From assembly GCA_007922305.1 (NCBI GenBank), contig ML677335.1, positions 40,920,949 through 40,984,948 of the forward strand: a DNA stretch of 64,000 nucleotides. The letters run 5' to 3'. Position numbers and translations under genes: made by a program. How positions within the stretch are numbered: the first letter of the stretch is position 1; every line of letters begins with the position of its first letter. The notes under the pieces were generated by a model. It saw only the letters and a list, made by a program, of their open reading frames with translations, did no database searches and was not told where the DNA came from. Of this stretch, positions 48,825 through 62,871 are shown piece after piece. The DNA is from Dermatemys mawii (taxonomy: Eukaryota > Chordata > Testudines > Dermatemydidae).

Positions 48825-48975
48825 CAGTGGGAGATAGTGCAGGGAACTGAGAGTCACAAATCCTGAGTTCTAATCCCACCTCCGCCACAGCATCTATGAG
48901 ACTTTGGGTAAATCACAACATCTCTATACCTTAGGTTACAAACCTATAAAATAGCATTTAGGGCTCCCTTTAAAA
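48825..48975 (+). repeat. MIR SINE
   Basis: gggagatagtgcaggg, tcctgagttctaatcccacc, tccgccacagcatctatgag, actttgggtaaatcacaac, atctctataccttaggttac, aaacctataaaatagcat follow MIR order. Confidence 0.78.
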
Positions 48976-51074
48976 AAGAAAAAAAAATCCCCACTGTAGT
49001 ACTAAGGTGTTCTTTGAGGCATAAAGGTGCTGTGACAGACTGCTCTCACAGTTCCCTGAGCAGCATCTGTTTAGCCCTCACAATCAAAATGCAAATATCT
49101 TGAACACCCAGAGTACACGGAAGGCATTCCAAATCCCTGCTCTGAGAGCCTTAGCTTCAAGGCAGTGATTCAAAATCCCTTCTACATCCTCCCTACAGTG
49201 AAGGTCATCAGTTCTATACTGTGTGATGCCAACTCTTACTATTTTTTCATGAGTGCTATGTTATCTGGTGGTATTCTTAATACCCCTGCTCCTAGAGTCA
49301 AATCATTATGTAAGAATCTTAGCTTTTATTAAAGAAACAGAACCTCCTTTCCCTAACAGTTGTGGGGAAAAGCTTGAAAATGTGAATTAAGTGCACCCTA
49401 AAAAGAGTCAGAAGACAAATAAAATAATCCCCTAAGCATATTATTTTTACATCTAATGATTTCTTGCAGGCCTGATTTGTGATTTTTGAATGCTTGGGTT
49501 ACTCAATACTCGGTGTTCTGTGGATGCATTCTAAGGTAGCATGCATCTGAAACACACAAGAACCATTTCCTTGAAAGTACATACATTTTACCCCAAAGGA
49601 CATTATAGATCCAGTACAGCATTTTTGAAAAGCTATTGCAACATAGATCTAAACATGCATTACAGAAAAGATTAAAACGAAATTAGAATTTACAGATTTA
49701 TGAAAAAATTGATGCTAGCAGGAAATTCACATCTTGCACTAGAACAAGCAGTAAAGGATACTCTGACTTCATATGGGAACTCAGGAACAGAGAGACTTGT
49801 GGAGCCACAGTGAAAAGCCCCTAGCTTTTCTTCTTCAAAGTACCATTTATGCCTTTAGCTTTAAGTTGTCTTTCCTTCTCTGGGAAGCACCAATGAAAGC
49901 CAGGTCTATACTATGGATTAACTGTGATTCCAGAAAGATGGCTATCAAGTGTTGCAGCTGTAAGGGTGCAAATCTTTTGTGTATACAAGGAAAGCCATGA
50001 CTTCCACAGCTGAGCTCATTCCAGTTTTCTTGAGTGGTCAATTGAAAGCTACATCACCTACTTAGCATAACAAGTGTAGGCTGGTTCCACCCCTTGCAGG
50101 GACATGACGCTGAAATACACTTTTAAATCCAATTAAATGTCAAGTGATACCTTCCTTGGTCAATAATAGATTCAGGTTCTGATTAAGTATCTCCTATTGC
50201 TTCATTTCAGATCAAGCCACCTATTTATTCTACTCAACCTTCTCAAAGGAGAAAGATTAACCCATTTCACTTCCTCTAGTGTCACATGTAGGTTTTCAAA
50301 CTCATAAATCATAATGAAGTAAAAAAAATTACAGAAGCAAAATCAAGAAAAGTCATACGTCACCACCTAAAACTCCAAAAGGTGTTACAGTTTGTGATGC
50401 CGTATATTCAACGTGATGGCATTTCTGTCTGTAACATGATCTCTTTTGAAAACCGCATCTGACCAATCACAAATCTTCCAGGAATAATCTAGGCATCAAT
50501 GGGCAGAACCCTACTGATTTTCGTGAATATCAGAAAACTGAAAAAGGAAAGTGGGGGACATATGGAGCCCCAGCATCAGGTTAGCAGTCCCAACAGCTTC
50601 AGTCAGATAGGAATTCTATATACATCAAAGAACTGGTTAATAGTAGCCATTAACACCTTCCTGCATAACAATACCCCAACCTCACCTCTGCCAGGGGCGG
50701 GGGTTACGGACAGAAATGGAGAACACAGAGCCGCTGGCCTGGGGAAAAAATATGAGTCCCTCATATGGAAAAGGGGTGCGGGGCACAAAGAACCCTTGTC
50801 AAGGAGCACGTGGAGGAAGTTGCAGGGAGTCCCTGAAAGAGAGGGGATGGGACCATGGCACATACTGAGAGCTTGTGGGGAAGAATGGAGGAAGCAAGGA
50901 ACTTCGGGTGTGTGAAGGGAGTTTAGCCTGTAATTCCTAGATTGTCTTACTGTGACACGCAGCATGACATTTTGCAGTATGCTGTCCCACCAATTAAAAA
51001 GCTACTTGGTGAAATACACTATTATAAACTATAATTGTTGCTTCAAATACTCGCTTGCCAATTTTTTTATTAAG
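48976..51074. other. Noncoding stretch
   Basis: 50690-50920 is richer in G and may be repeat-derived (open frames there on both strands have no motif). No gene found. Confidence 0.4.
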
Positions 51075-51320
51075 AGGTGTAGTGGATAAGAAGTTGAAGA
51101 GCTTGACTACAATCCTGAAGATTGTGGGTTTGTGTCTCACTCAATCTCACACTGAAAGGCCACCTCCACTTCACCCAGCTCAAAATGGCTACCTGGTATA
51201 TCAGGTTAGAGCAGTTAAAGACAGTTGGATGTCATGCTGGCCACTTCATTCCCTTCTGTGTCACTGACTTGCCTTAATCGCATCAGCCTAATGAACAACA
51301 GGCGGGCTTGGGGAAACTTT
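51075..51320 (+). repeat. Candidate tRNA-derived SINE
   Basis: The head resembles a tRNA with internal promoter boxes: A-box-like gtgtagtggataagaag, an anticodon-stem-like cttgactacaatcctgaag, and a T-arm/B-box-like gattgtgggtttgtgtctca. A body follows (agttggatgtcatgctggcc, taatgaacaacaggcgggct) that looks repeat-like. No tail repeat is obvious. Decayed. Confidence 0.42.
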
Positions 51321-51527
51321 CACATTAAGACAGATGGAAGTAGGGAGGTTTTCTAAAATTCAAATCTTGCTAAAATAGTCTTAGGAAATGCCAACTATGG
51401 TTTGACCATGAAATACAGACCCTTGAAAATGCAGATGCACTCAAGCAATTCTTGTTTCATTCCATGCCTATTAAAACCATTCAATCATACAAACAGACAA
51501 TTAATATTATAGATGTAATTTGTGTTG

Positions 51528-51705
51528 CAGCAGACCTCAAAGGCTCTAGGCAGCATCAGGGCCCCATTGTGCTGGGTGCTATGTGAACATATGAGAGGTA
51601 TTCCCTGCCTCCAAAGAACCTATGACTTAAGGCCCCAATCCTACAAGGAGAACCATGTAGGCAGATCCCTGTACTCACATGGAATGAATTATAGAATCAG
51701 GACCT
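51528..51705. repeat. Two adjacent old dispersed repeats
   Basis: 51528-51630 (ctctaggcagcatcagggcc, ccattgtgctgggtgctatg, ttccctgcctccaaagaacc) is the family at 34865. 51625-51705 (aggccccaatcctacaagg, tactcacatggaatga, atcaggacc) is the fold-back 'ccaatcctacaa' type. Confidence 0.55.
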
Positions 51706-54700
51706 ACAATTAAAAAGGGTTGGCTGCTTGTGTAGAGATTCAAGCCGAGCTGAGAGCACTTACAGAAGATTTAGTGGGGACAAATGTTCCAAAGGAATTT
51801 GGGAGCTAGGGTGGCGCTTTGAGTCCATTACCACTGAAGGGGTTTGTGTACACACTGCTGAATTCTAGCACTTCAGAATGTTTGCAGAAATGTACTCATT
51901 CGTTTTCACATGCCCTCATTAGAAAGATCGTCATCATCATCCCTATGTAATACAGAGTGAGAGCTGGCTGAAAACATTTAAGAGACCCTCCCAAAGAAGT
52001 CAGCCTCAGAATGAGAATGCAAGAGTCCTTTGACTCCCTCCACAACCCTCTGAGTTCACTAGAGCATAGTTTGACACTGTATACATTAGCAGTTTTGTTA
52101 AAGTCTCCTAACACTCCTCAGTGAAGAAGCTCTAACAGACACAATGGTTAACTAATCCGCGACCAAGATATGCCATTTCAGGCAGTGGTTGATCTGGACC
52201 AGGTAGTGCAGTGGTAGTTGATTTAACAAAACTGCTGGTGTGAACAAGTCCTTCTCCCGTGAGCAGAATTTACACATCTGCTCAGCCATGGAGCCTGTTC
52301 AGCAGCGGACAGGCATCTGGAAAGGAGTTACTCTGTCTTCACTAACAATCTTGCACTTCCTGCCATAGGTACCAAAAGATGGTACCCTTAAAATTCAAAA
52401 GACTTATGGACATTGTTTTCATAGAACTCCAAGGCCAGCCCAGTGCAGGTATTTGGAGGATTATTGAACGCTGGTGATCTTTAAGAAAAATCAGCGCTGA
52501 ACTTTAGCATTCAATTTTATTAATGAAGAAAGAAACTGAAGAGCAAAACAGGATATCTGAAAAGGCAAATAATATTTTATGTGATCATGCTGAATGCTAC
52601 AATGGCAGACTTATTTATCATTGTCCAAACTATGTTTATATTACTGATTTACTGTACAAAACACTGTACATTGATTTTGATTGGGAAAGGATGCTTAAAG
52701 ATGTTAATTAGCTTTGTTGCTGTAAAAATTCAGATATCAGAAGCACTTAAAAAATTTAAAATCTAATCCGAAGTAAAAATTGAATTTATCCAACTACTCA
52801 ACACTATTCTGCTAAAACTGTGACTTATGTAAGACTAAAAATCAAACCCGAGGTAAAAGACTGCTCTCTCTTTAGCTTGCATTCTGTTGTTAAAATGCCA
52901 ATGTCTGCATAATAAAATGCTTAGTATCATTAACCTTTGGTGTAAATATAACAAATCAAATTTTCTTCTTCTGATAATTAAGCCAACGGACAAAAGTGTG
53001 GTAACCAGTTTATATATTCCCATTTACACTTACCATCCGTAGTGGTGGCATGAATTATAGCACTTTGCAGTAAAATAACTTCACCACCATCAGCTCAGAC
53101 ACACCACTTGTAATGCAAAATAGTTTTAAACAGACACTTTCACATATCACTAAAATCACCATGCAGATGAGCACAAATAACCCTCATAAAGCCAACAGAT
53201 CTACTTACATATGAGCTTGTCAAGGTGAGTAAGGGCTTCACACCTGGGCATTCTGTGATCATTCTTAGCATTATGTGGATAAGAGTGTACTGTTTTCCTG
53301 ATAGGGTCTCTATTCTTACCAGTTATGACACTAAATGGTTGGATCCAAGACTATTTGCTGGAGCTGTATATGTTAAGCTGTGCATGACCTGTAACCAGCC
53401 AGCTTACAATTAACCACAATACAGATTTGTCTTTATGTATCCCTCATTTATTCACTGCCATATCCTAATCTCTGTGCTTTAGCCCATTTGGCACTACTTT
53501 TGTAGAACTCTGACTCTTTACCCTCAGATTTCTGCTTAGATAGGGCAATTACTATTTATAACAGCAAGCTTCAAACACTTATTTTCTGATTATCACTATT
53601 CACAGTGTGTGAATTTTAAATTATTTTATGCTGCACACAATGCATACTATATAGCATGTCATGTCATATGATCTGTAGTAGTCCTTGCATACGGCACTTT
53701 GATAATTGTGAAAGGTGTTCTGTAACTGGGGAAGGGAAAAAAAGATTGTGTGTGTTAAAATGAGCATCTTGAACTGCATTTCTGTATGACTGTTGGTCTC
53801 AGAACTCTAATAAACTGATTAGAAAGTCAGAATTTAAAGTGCCACAGCAATTTCATTTTGTAACTTCCCATTTTTAAGCATCATACCTTATACAAGACTT
53901 AAAATGTGCTAATTGGAATTTTTCACAGTGCAAGGAATGCTGTTTTCAAGATGACAACTATTCTTCTTTTATCAGAGTGCTCAACAGAAGGAGAAAAATC
54001 ATTTCAGAATTCAAAGCATGTTGATCTGGTTCTGTCAAAGTGCTATATGCACTCGGTGGGTAATCTGTCTTCAAGCAAAACAGGAGTACTTAAGTTCAGG
54101 GGGCTGGCTTGTTGAATAAAGTCACTTCCAAACATTGTAAAAAGGAGTGCTTTGCTCTCAATACAGTGGCAGGCTGCTGGCACAGTAAGGTCTCTAATGT
54201 ATGCTGAATTGTCTCAAAAGGAGCTGAAGACTGGATGGTTGCTAAATACAATACTCCATTTAAGAGGGATGACTCTACTACAACTAAATTTACAAGAACA
54301 TCTGTACCAAAGGGAGGTCAAACCCACTGCTGGGCCAGACCAGATATGATAAAAATAAAGGTTATAAAGCTCTGATCAAGCCACTGACCTGCCCCAAACC
54401 CAGTGAATCATACCTCTTTCAGCAAGGTTACAATGAGGTGGTAAAATGAGTAGATGTCCTAGCCCATGGCTGGACCAATCATGCCCAAGCCAACCCAGGA
54501 AAATCAGGAGAATACTCTCTCTCAGCAGCAGGGTGATTCTACCACCACAGAAGTTGACAGAACTAAGCAGCATTTATTTACTTACCAATGAAGTTGAGTG
54601 TATCACACTATCACAGACCGTTCAAGGGACCCACCTTTGCCATCACTGGCAGTGTGTTTGTCTTCCCTTTACCCTGCCAAAGCAGTTGCTGTCAACAGTA

Positions 54701-56084
54701 GAAAAATTAAGGTTGTATGTTCATATGTAACTAAATCCCCCATCAATAGTTCCATGGTATTTATCCAAGAGGCCACAATTACATTTTGACTTGGGCAAAT
54801 GCAATTTGCCTTCACAACTAACATATTCTAAAAATAAAAAAGATACCTACATTATTGGAGGAGATAATGGAAGGCCTAGTTTCTTGATTCTTAGAGGTAC
54901 CAAATGGAAACTCTTAGAAGGACTACGTAAGTTCCCTTTGCAGTCTCCAAGTCTACTGGGGAAGCCATCCTATCTTAATGGTAATGACTTTGAAACCTAT
55001 TATGACTGCACATGGAAAACCCTAAATGTTCGACGATAAAAAGGGAACTTTCTAGCAAATCTCATATCTTAATGTCATGCACCTCTAGAATTGATTCAAG
55101 CACTGATGACACATCATGGCTAAAACACTATGTCCATAACAAAGGCTGTGGCCAACTGGAGGCATGGACACAATGAAAAAAAGGTGTTAAAGTACTCTAT
55201 GGACAATCTAGGGAGTGAAGGTGGGAAGTAAAAATCAATTCTATTAATATTATGAAAAACCAAGAGCCATTCAAGTGTTCATTGCTTGACTGATCCAACC
55301 TTGTCTAAATTACAGAAAACTTTCAGGCTTCTCTCTAGTAAGACATACTATTGTTATTGGAAAGTCTTGTTTGTTCTCTGCATTGCTCTGGGGGTGTCTA
55401 CCAAGAAGATGAGACCAGTTGTGCATCCAATAAGCTGGAAGAGAAGGCTAGTATTTACTCAGGAGATAGTTGGTTACAACAGAGTCAGAAGAGCTCTTAA
55501 GGTAACATGTCTTGGCCACAGTCCATCTGATAAGGGCATTAGGGTAACTAGTAAACACAGAAAATCTATAACAATCTGTTCTTCCAATTTAAATTTATGG
55601 GATTCAAAGTAGATGCCAGAGCTTTGACCCTTAGTAATCCTGGACCAAAACTCTCAGAAGTAGTTAAGCAAAGCTCCTGAGATTGCTGATTCTCACTTTC
55701 CCCATCACCACCCTATTGCACAGACATCCAGAGGTGCCTATTGGACAAAAGGAAAAAATTAATTGGACTAGAGAAAATACTATGGCATTGACTTAGATTA
55801 TAATCCTATGGTAGGTCATATTAAACATACCTTTGTCCATAGCACTAAATAGTCAGAAATCACTATATGCTTATGCGTGGTCTGAAAGAGGCACCTAATT
55901 TTCCAAAAGTTTTATATCAATGGAACAACATACTGTACCATATATAAACTAGCAAATCAAGTTTTTCAAGTTATATTAACAGTGGTTAGGTGGCCTATGC
56001 CAATTAACACTAAACCCAATATTTAAACAGTTGTCTTTACATTTCTTACCCCTCCCCCCATCTCCTTTATCATCCCTTGCTATG
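51706..56084. other. Noncoding stretch
   Basis: No gene supported. A run of plus-strand open frames between 54152 and 55612 was examined: no start, splice or domain logic links them, and no motif is recognised. Confidence 0.45.
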
Positions 56085-56290
56085 AGAAACCTAGTTTAAG
56101 TGCCTTGGGGCAGGGACCTGTCATTCTGTTTGTCTGTTAACTACACAGAACATGTACAGTGCTGCAAAAATGGTGGTCATCATCATCATCATCACTGGTG
56201 AGACTGTCACACTTTTACTCACACAGAGTAGCACATCATCCTTCAGTTAGAACCACTGACTTCAATGGGACTATTTGTGAAGTAAGGAAC
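56085..56290. repeat. Old dispersed repeats around a (CAT)n tract
   Basis: 56095-56165 (gtgccttggggcagggacct, gaacatgtacagtgctgc) is the reverse orientation of the family at 34865 and 51528. A short (CAT)n run lies at 56177-56194. 56200-56290 (cttttactcacacagagtag, ccactgacttcaatgggact) is the 'cattgacttcaatggg' type. Confidence 0.5.
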
Positions 56291-58179
56291 TAAACATTAA
56301 AGTGTATCACAACTTAGCCCTGTAATCATCCATCATAGAACGTTCCTGCAAAAGTGATAATATATGTAAACATACACCCACAACTATAAAATTATATTAA
56401 ATCCTTGTCTCTTATCCTACAGTTCACTGCACACAGGCAGACTGCTGCTGACAGTGGGGCTTTATATGAGGAAAAGTCATCTTCCACACTTACTTAATTG
56501 CAGAATCAAGGCCTCCTATTTGATTCTCTTGTACCAAAATGACTATGTGGAAATGAAATTATTTTTTAAAAACATGGATATGTTTAAAATAAAGAAATTC
56601 AGTTTATTTTCTACCAGAACAAAAACATGCCTTCATCAAATGAATAATTTAAAATCTCCAAGTCATCATATATTCCATTCATCTTTTTGTGCAGTACACA
56701 AATTGAAGATTTTGTGAAGTCTTTAGGAGAGGTCCAATTCATTCAAACCTGTATTTAGCTCCCTTTTCGAGAAACATCTCTAGTTAATAAAACAGATCAC
56801 TCTAATTTTAAAGAGCAGGTTGTAAAAACTGCATTTACCCTATTGTGAGGCTGTTCGGAATCAACACGAACACAGGTATATTAGATTTTTCACATAGAGC
56901 AGATCAAAGTGCATTACATTACTCCAAAAACTATGCATTATTCCTCTTCCCCTCTACAGTATACTATGTGAATTCTTGTCATTATATCAATTTAATCTAC
57001 TGCCATTTTTAGGCTACTGTTTGTCTAACTGAATGAAGAGCAAAAGAGTTGGCATTTAATGTGACTGCATCGCTTTTTCCAACCCGCCTACTTTAAAGAA
57101 AAAGTTTGTGAGTGCATACAATTCGCTTCACAGATCATTTGAAATGCATAAACAATTCCAAATGCAGAAATAACAAAAACAATAATTTGTCATTTTGAAA
57201 TGCTGAAACGCTTGGAGGAAGATTTGAGTATAGTACACGCTTTTGTTTGTAAGCATGGTGATTTTCCAAGCTACACCTCTCACTGCACTAACCCTAGGGC
57301 ATTGCAGTCACAAACACACTTTGATCTGCTGTGCTTTTGGATTTTCTCTCGGAGGGCTCTACCTTTCTTGACAATCCCAGAGGGAAAACGCAGCATCACA
57401 TTCTTTCCCATGTACCACTCCAAAACGAACACTCCATATGTTTGCTGTTAGTTCAGGCTTGCACTATTATTCCACAAGCTTGTTTGTACAACGACAGCTG
57501 CAGGATTTTTCGGCTAAAGTTGTGAAATTGGAAAAAATCCCTACAAGTTATGTGACAAATGAGAAATAGAGAAACAACAGTATTTCTGTGTAGTCTAAAC
57601 ACAAACAGAATGGTAATATGCAGCCATAACCTAACATTAACATATTTAACCATCCTAAGATACTTAAACACTGATATTTATTTTGATCCGTAATACAGAT
57701 TCTTTGTACTGTACTATTTAATTTCAGTGCTGCTTTATATTTTCCCCTAAACTGATTTCATATCAATAATGTAGCAAGGGAGTCAAAATTTATACAAATC
57801 TACTAAAGAGTAGGCAGGGTAAAAAATGTTGATTGTGAAATTGGGGCAGTAGAGCTATTGTTAAAAAGAAGTTTTAAACTTGTTTTAAAAAAGTCACCAT
57901 CAACTTACAAACTCCTAAGGGATCTGGAGATGTATGCGGTGATATGATTTCATGTATATGAAATCAAAATCAGATTCAATAGTTCTTACTGGCTACGGCA
58001 TCAGTGCTACTCTTAGGAGTTCATAGCCGGCAATCCTTTATTCAACATATCACTGAAGAGAAATAGGCCTTGAATTGGTAAGGTATGTTTTCAAGCTTTT
58101 GTTGACATATTTTACTTTAGTCTTACTACCAAAACCACAAAAGCAGTAAAACTTGACGAGAGTGAACAAATGACATTAC
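56291..58179. other. AT-rich noncoding stretch
   Basis: No gene or recognised repeat. Confidence 0.5.
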
Positions 58180-58311
58180 TAGTGTGACCAGATGTCCCAA
58201 TTTTATAGGGACAGTCACGATTTTGGGGTATTTTTCTTATATAGGAACCTATTCTCCCCCTGCCCCATCCCTTGACCTGATTTTTCACATTTGCTGTCTG
58301 GTCACCCTACA
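58180..58311. mobile_element. Small MITE-like element (about 130 bp)
   Basis: Ends tagtgtgaccagatgtccc and (reverse-complemented) tagggtgaccagacagc form an inverted repeat; inside are cagtcacgattttggggta and tgacctgatttttcacattt. Flanking catta on both sides (58175-58179 region and 58311-58315) may be the target duplication. A very common turtle short repeat, from memory. Confidence 0.68.
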
Positions 58312-58439
58312 TTAAGCCGATACTATTCTCCAAAGTAGATTTGAATGTGTTTACCTCGTTTCTAATTTTTCCATTTGTTATCTACAAATGAACTACAAGC
58401 AACTCTGATGAGGAGAAAAAGACTGTACTGGAGTTAAAT

Positions 58440-58650
58440 CAGGAAGACAGTGGAGTTAGGCCATCTGGATTCTTTTCTGATTTTCTGTGTTACCTTGGAC
58501 AAGTCATACATACATTATGCCTGTTTCCTCAGTTTCTCCCTCTGTTAACCAGGTTTATTCAATGTTTATAGTAACTACATTCCTCATAGGGATGTAATAG
58601 GATATAATTAATCTCTGAACATTTGTAATCAGAGGTCCTCTGGCAGAAAG
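58440..58650 (+). repeat. MIR SINE
   Basis: agacagtggagttaggcc, gccatctggattcttttct, gtgttaccttggacaagtc, cctgtttcctcagtttctcc, ctctgttaaccagg and a decayed 3' part. Confidence 0.75.
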
Positions 58651-60115
58651 CATAATAGAAATTAGAAGGATTCTTACTTCCACTATGAACGTAAGAATAA
58701 CAACTCCCAGCGGAAAAAACACCTTCGCTACTTTTCACATGCACTGGCAAGTCGCAACTTTTCACATGCACTGGGAATGGGAAGCTTTATAGTGCCGCAG
58801 AGACAAAAAATATTTTTAAAATTCTCTTTTGTTAACCTGACAACTAGGATATTTGAGTTCTATCATCTTCATTTATGTAACACGACTGGATTCTTTCTGG
58901 TTTAAGTCCATCATTCTAATTAATGGAAACACACACACGGTATGTAGAATTCCATGAAGCAGCTTTGTCTTTCTGTGATTGAGGAGAGTCCCGTTTTAAG
59001 GTTTAGTAATGTGCAAATGGAAGTACCACCCTACCATAAAATGAATAAGGCATTTCTGACCATTAACCACATATAAAATAACTAGACCCAGCTGGAAAAA
59101 AAAAATGTTGAGTATTTGGCTTTCCAAGCTACTTAGCAGGCAGCGTCTGCTTGTTTGCCATAATACACAAGCCCTGTATTTACATTTTTCCATTTAAAAA
59201 TAATAATATAAAATTAAACAATAATCCCATTTGAGCTGGTTGTAAGACCACAGCCCTTAGTAAGCATGGACGTCAATTAATATGCTGGGGTTTAAATACT
59301 ATCTAATGGAAGAAACAGAAAGCAGAAACAAAACCCTCCACCGTACCAGGAAGAAAATCGAAAACTTGAAAATTGAAAAGCACAAGATGCCAAAAGAGAT
59401 TCTTCAATGTCTTAGCCATTTACTATAGAGATCTTTTCTCGTTTGCTGATGACTTTGGCAGACCTGATTTTGTCACCAGTCACTCTGTACTTTGTTTAAT
59501 TATGCAGCACACCAACAGATATTTTCTTTCTGATCACATAAATCACATTTGCTTTGGCACCATCCTCAATAGGGGCTGCTAGAACAATACAGTGAGAGCT
59601 ATTGACTCCATCTCTCAAGTCCACAAGGTGTATCATTTAGCCAAGAGTGATAATTAGACGCAGAATATACTGAAAACTGTCAATAGGCATGTCAATAGAA
59701 GGACTCTTAGCATCTAACATCCAGTGAATCAATGGTGTTTTTCAGCTATAAAAATCAAGAAAATGATAGCTTTCAAATGAATGGTGGAAAGGAAACACGA
59801 GGCTCCTTGGGGAGGAATAAAACAGCTCAATTTTCCCTCACTGAGTGGCTCTCCAACTGCCTCACTCAATGGAAAAGGTCACAGAACATTACAGCAAAAT
59901 ATCTCTAAAACAAGATGTACAACAACGCTGGGACATGACATGAAGTACAAGCACACCACAAAGGCCTGTATGTCTCTGACCTGACAGAATTAAAGCATGG
60001 GTCAGCAGATGCCAGACAAGACAGGAATTGAAAGACAATGACTGATCTATGTAGAAGAAAATATCACTATGTCCTGATCAAGTATGTATGCATGAGATTA
60101 TTATATATACAGTAT

Positions 60116-60120
<5 letters not shown>
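58651..60120. other. Noncoding stretch
   Basis: A short direct repeat, cttttcacatgcactgg, occurs at 58732-58748 and again at 58759-58775. No gene found. Confidence 0.5.

Positions 60121-60156
<36 letters not shown>
60121..60156. repeat. (TC)n microsatellite
   Basis: Eighteen uninterrupted TC units. Confidence 0.97.
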
Positions 60157-60158
<2 letters not shown>

Positions 60159-60684
60159 GCACACAATTTAAAGCTGCTGTTGGCTTCAGTGTATGTTTTA
60201 GAAGTATACATTTCCGAAGACTTCCAAGCACAATGTAAAAAGCGATTTCTATGAACTATACAATTTAGTTAATTTATTTCTGCTAAAGATTGTATCACAA
60301 TAAAACAGATCCTAAAATATTGCATCTTTTTTAAAACAGACATTAATAGAACTAAAATTAACTATGGTTCTGTACATTCAGAGAACAATGTGAGGTAACA
60401 GTTTTTAATTTCACTTAAAATACTGTTCTAGATAAAGTAATACTTAGTGCAACGGGACAAGGGATCCTAGAATTAAAGGGTCCACATGATATTTAACATT
60501 GTTTAGAACCTTTAATTGGGCTACCATCTGGTTTCTAAAAACAATTCTAGCATAATTTTGCCCCTTACACATCAGTAGACTGAACTATGTTAGACACTAT
60601 TTTAGCTAGGATCTATGTTTATAAATGGATCTCTGATGTGATTAACAGGCCCAGTGTAGAGAGAGAGAGAAAAAAAAAATAAGT

Positions 60685-60840
60685 TTAGATTTTCAGAAAA
60701 GTGACTTGATTTTGTGTGCCCAATTTGGGACACCTAAATGGGTGGATGCTCAGAACTCAAAACCAGGCCACTTGTCAGTTTGGATACCCAAAATGTGAGA
60801 CCTCCAATATATTACTAGTTACTTTGGAAAATCTTCCCTT
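60685..60840. repeat. Old dispersed repeat, same family as 11620-11800
   Basis: gattttcagaaaagtgactt, gtgtgcccaatttgggacac, accaggccacttgtcagttt, ggatacccaaaatgtgagac. A further related scrap may lie at 61850-61960 (ggccaattttcagaagtacc). Confidence 0.5.
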
Positions 60841-62871
60841 AAACCACATCTCTTCCCTGAAAAGTGACTGCAAAACAGCATTGTGATGTTTCATATTTGT
60901 CATGTCTTCAGTGATTCCAGTGGGTTGGTTTTTGTTTTTTTGGGGAAGTGGGGGGGAGTAATTGACAACTGTGCAAAGTCATCCTGGGATGTGAAAATCA
61001 AGATGGATTATTTTTTGGCCCCATATCATTACCATTAAGGGACTCTAATATAAAGAGCTAATAATTTAGCAGATGAGTGAAACAGAATAGACTCCATTTA
61101 AGTTTCCATAGATGTAATGGGCTCTGAAGAACTTCGGAGTAAAAATAAACTTTTGACTGGTAAAACAACAAAAAAATATTGACTCCCTATACGAACAGGG
61201 AGAGAAGCTGCCTTTTTTACACTTTCATTTTTTCTGACTATAACTATTCTAGAAATATCACTGTGGCTGTTTCAATGCAGAAAACAAACTCACAAATACG
61301 AACTCTCTCAGATAGAACTAGCTTAGGAAGTGTTTTCTTCCACTGTTCTTTATTCGGCAGCTCTGTCACTGAGTATAAGTTAAGCTGCATGCATCTCATT
61401 TCTTGTAACACACTGCCATGTAAGAAATCTGATTTCCTTGGGTCCTTGCTCCCCAAACTACTAGTGAGTTAGAAAATGCTACCAGTAGTAGTGATGGTGT
61501 TTCCTGTCTCCAAAGGTGAAACAGTTTTTATTGCTCTTCTGAGCCTCCCACAAAGGTCAAGAGTCAAAGTAACTCTAAATATAGGGATTCTCATTTACAC
61601 TAAGGCTAGTATGCATGGAGCTTACAATGACTGTAAATTATTTATTTCCCCATTAAGGCTGCTTATGCCACCCTATTCTGGCAATGTGTAGGATCCTTCT
61701 ACACAATGTGTAGTGTGCTGTACCCAAGCAGGAGTGTTATGTAAATGAAGCAACTAGACTGTTCCGTTCCATTTTATTATTCAACACAAATGCAACGTAA
61801 AATGTAATAATGCATCATAAGTGACTGGTTGGTTAGTGCCAAAATTTTCAAAAATAGTAGCCTAAATTAAGCTATCCTGACCTAGGCTCTTCGCCAAGTG
61901 GGCCAATTTTCAGAAGTACCCCTAGCAGCTCTCAGGCTCCTATTTTATAAAATTTTTGACCTAAACTCAAAATGACATTGGTTGTAATTATGTCTGGCAC
62001 TAAGAAAAAGGCACATAAATGATATTGCATACATTAATCTTATGTTGACAATGGCCCTTAAAAGACTTAAAGGACACTAACTGTAAGCGTAACAAAATTC
62101 CTTGATAAATGGTTTGTTAAACCCAATTGGCAAAGTTAACACTCTAGGATAAGTTCAGAGAATGAATAAATGACCCATTTTTACTGTGGCATACATAATT
62201 ATTGTCCTGACTTAGGCAAAGCAGTCCCTGTTTTCAGAGTAGTTACTGCCCCTCCAGAAAGCTCACCTCATGCAATTCATTTAAGTGGAGTGGGAAACAA
62301 ATCCTGGTTTTACTCCCCAAATGCTGCCATGCAGAGTTTTCAAACGTTGATTTGAATGGAATATCTCATAGGAATATGTGCACAGTTCTTGTTTTTAGCG
62401 AAGAGCATCTGGCTGCATAGCTGAATGTCAAGTGTGGTGGCAAGGCCCCAATATCCTCATATAAACTAGGTATTAGATGAGCAAAGCACAGGCCAATGAC
62501 TTTCGGAAAAGGATGTAATAGTGGGACTGGTCTTGCAAGGTGTTAACAGCCTTCAATAAGACACAAGAGCACTCAGCAACTCCCAGTATTAGGCTAAAGC
62601 TTCCGAATCCTAGAATGCTGCTTAAAACAAATCAAACCTCTGGCTTAGCACTCAGTGTGACTTCTTTAAAGTGATCTGGCATATAGCCCCAACTAACATT
62701 CTCACCAAGCACAACTATAGGGGACAGAACTTGCAACTTTGTTTAACCCACATTTGGTCAACTAGAACCCAGTACAAAAGTCTGGTAAAACAAGTCTGTA
62801 AAGCTCTACTATTTCTCTCTTTCTTTTTTTGGTGCTGGTGTTTTATTTATTTTCTGCCCTTCATGGGGCAG
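60841..62871. other. Noncoding stretch
   Basis: No gene; one possible repeat scrap at 61850-61960. Short open frames (61179-61691) have no motif. Confidence 0.45.

Noticed and set aside
54152..55612. Cluster of plus-strand open frames, considered as a decayed envelope or host gene
   Set aside because: No motif, no cysteine or membrane pattern, no consistent frame order and no splice logic could be found.
56177..56194. Short direct repeats considered as a CRISPR-like array
   Set aside because: Simple (CAT)n repeat with no spacers; the window is vertebrate nuclear DNA.
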